DNA of 6,901 bases. It comes from Paracoccaceae bacterium (GTDB lineage Bacteria; Pseudomonadota; Alphaproteobacteria; Rhodobacterales; Rhodobacteraceae). Location of the stretch: the NCBI GenBank assembly GCA_003511785.1, contig DOIS01000347.1, positions 1-6,901 on the forward strand, read 5' to 3'. The position numbers were made by a program, and so were the translations under genes. Of the stretch, positions 5,565-6,901 are shown piece after piece. The notes below the pieces were generated by a model. It did not search any database and was not told the DNA's origin. It worked only from the letters and a program-made list of their open reading frames with translations. Position 1 is the first letter of the stretch. Each line of letters opens with the position of its first letter.

Positions 5565-6866
5565 ATGGGTCGCGCGGGCAAGTCCCCCGACCGGCTGGCG
5601 GACTACAACGCGCGCCGCGATTTCTCGCGCACGGACGAGCCCGAGGGCCGCATGGCCCGTGCGCGGCGATCCGACCTGAGCCTTGTCGTGCAGAAACACG
5701 ACGCGACTCGCCTGCACTACGATTTTCGGCTGGAATGGAACGGGGTGCTTTTGTCCTGGGCCGTGACCGAGGGGCCGAGCGCGGACCCCGGCGAGAAGCG
5801 CCTTGCCGTGCGGACCGAGGATCACCCCGTGTCTTACGGCGAATTCGAGGGGGCCATTCCGAAGAAGGATTACGGCGGCGGCACGGTGATACTGTGGGAT
5901 CGGGGCACATGGGCGCCGGCGGGCGATGTCGAGGCGGGCTTGGAGAAAGGCAAGCTGAAGTTCACCCTCGACGGTGAACGGATGCGCGGCGGCTGGGCCT
6001 TGGTGCGGATGCGCCCGCGCAAGGGCGAGAAACGGGAGAATTGGCTTCTCATCAAGGAGCGTGATGAATTGGCCGGAAACGATCCCGGTTCATTGACGAA
6101 AGAGCATATGGGCTCGGTCAAGACTGACCGGAACATGGACGAGATCGCCGAGGGTAAAACCGCGCGCAAAACCGAGGCAAAGCCGTTGGCGAAAGAGAAG
6201 GCAGCCCAGAAAGGGAAACCTCCGAACCGCGGCAAAGCGCGCCCGAAATTCCGAAACCCGCAACTCGCCACGCTGGTGGACGCCGCGCCCGAGGGGGAGG
6301 ACTGGATCCACGAGACCAAGTTCGACGGCTATCGCTGCCTTGCAGCGATCGGCAAGGGCAGCGCGCGGCTTTACACCCGGTCGGGCAAGGACTGGACCGA
6401 CAAGTTCGCGGCCCTGGAGGGCGCGTTCGACCCGCTGCCCTGCGACAGCGCGCTGATCGATGGCGAGGTGATGGCCGCGACCGCCGGCGCCTCGCCCTTC
6501 TCGGCGCTGCAAGCGGCCTTGAGCGACGGTCGCCCGCGGGTCTTCTTCGCCTTCGACCTGCTGGAGCTGAATGGCCAGGACCTGACTGATGAACCCCAGC
6601 TCGACCGGCGCGAGAAGCTGGAGACCCTGATGGCCGACTGCCCCGAGGACGGCCCCCTGCGCATGTCCACCCATGTGCAAGGGCGCGGACCGGAGGTATT
6701 CGATGCCGCTTGCGAGGCCGGGGCCGAGGGGATCATCTCGAAACGGGCCTCAGCCTCCTATCGGGGCAAACGAACCCGCGATTGGCTGAAGGTGAAATGC
6801 ACGCGGAGAGAGCAATGTCCAAAAGTTGGTGACGCTGTAATCAGGCGGTATGTTTTTCCTGGTTGA
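5565..6866 (+). pseudogene. ligD: ATP-dependent DNA ligase LigD (phosphoesterase + ligase), truncated by insertion
   Basis: LigD trims and seals breaks held by Ku. The natural start is the ATG at 5565 (MGRAGKSPDRLADYNARRDF), one base after the restored Ku stop, with AGAAGG upstream. Numbered from there, the 3'-phosphoesterase domain has H45, H51, D53, R55 (KHDATRLHYDFR) and H87, Y91 (DHPVSYGEFEG), the known catalytic set. After a Lys-rich linker comes the ligase adenylation domain: ETKFDGYR with nucleotidyl lysine K252, then IDGEV, FFAFDLLELNG, GIISKR and DWLKVKC. Homology stops after CTRR at about 6809. The last 18 codons (EQCPKVGDAVIRRYVFPG) run into an insertion sequence. The OB-fold of the ligase, and any polymerase domain, are cut off, so sealing activity is probably lost. 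Confidence 0.87.
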
Positions 6867-6901
6867 TCCCGTCCTTGAATTCAACCCCCTCTATGATTTC
6901 C
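6807..6901. mobile_element. End of an insertion sequence, probably IS256 family (partial)
   Basis: LigD similarity breaks off abruptly at about 6807-6812 and is replaced by AT-richer DNA containing TGTCCAAAAGTTGGTGACG. This resembles the terminal inverted repeats of IS256-family elements, which often carry a CAAAAGTT core. A minus-strand frame ends just inside it. The family call rests on memory of such ends, and the other end, the second inverted repeat and the target duplication are outside the window. The exact boundary cannot be fixed. Confidence 0.6.
6841..6901 (-). CDS. Transposase C-terminal fragment (5' end outside the window)
   Basis: The minus strand, read in from the window edge, encodes EIIEGVEFKDGINQEKHTA followed by TGA (6843-6841). 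The G(V/I)xFxDGI pattern near the end and a stop about 30 bases from the putative IS end resemble IS256/Mutator-type transposases. Only 19 residues are visible, without the DDE catalytic core, so the family is tentative. Its orientation is opposite to ligD. Confidence 0.5.
   Translation of the reverse strand, partial: EIIEGVEFKDGINQEKHTA

Noticed and set aside
1..6901. tRNA, rRNA or CRISPR features
   Set aside because: No cloverleaf-like segment, rRNA signature or regularly spaced direct repeats were seen anywhere in the window.

Overview
The window looks like a GC-rich alphaproteobacterial chromosome segment, most likely from the Rhodobacterales (Rhodobacteraceae). The evidence is the PhyR-NepR-EcfG general stress response (GSR) cassette, the style of the encoded proteins, and the strong preference for G or C at third codon positions. 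This assignment is inferred from remembered family features, not from a database search.

Layout. Positions 1-162 hold the 3' end of a short-chain dehydrogenase (+). It converges on a CsbD-family stress protein (-, 240-443), with a hairpin terminator between them. Upstream of csbD on the same strand is a two-HKD phospholipase D-like protein (514-2091). Reading away from it are a small DUF7218/Rho_N-type protein (2348-2611) and a DUF1328 membrane peptide (2694-2855), followed by a strong terminator. Next is phyR (-, 2976-3783), broken by a frameshift, and divergent from it nepR (3900-4100) and ecfG (4097-4651), which overlap by ATGA. Then come the NHEJ genes ku (from 4725) and ligD (from 5565), which read as one continuous 713-codon frame. 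ligD is cut off near 6807 by what looks like the end of an insertion sequence, with the tail of a transposase on the minus strand at the window edge.

How it fits together. The main result is a cluster of EcfG-type promoters. Five perfect GGAAC-N16-CGTT elements and one with a single mismatch lie in front of csbD, the PLD gene, the Rho_N gene, the DUF1328 gene, phyR and nepR-ecfG, all with a 16-base spacer. The phyR and nepR promoters are interleaved in one perfect inverted repeat. The window therefore reads as a compact GSR island: the regulators, several small stress effectors under direct EcfG control, and ku-ligD downstream of ecfG with no terminator visible between them.

Damage. Three lesions are visible: a one-base frameshift in phyR, a one-base frameshift at the ku/ligD junction that creates an apparent Ku-LigD fusion, and the insertion in ligD. 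PhyR also has Gly where a metal-binding Asp is expected in its receiver domain. Both frameshifts can be placed at or near short homopolymers, so sequencing error must be excluded. The insertion and the D-to-G change are not typical of such errors.
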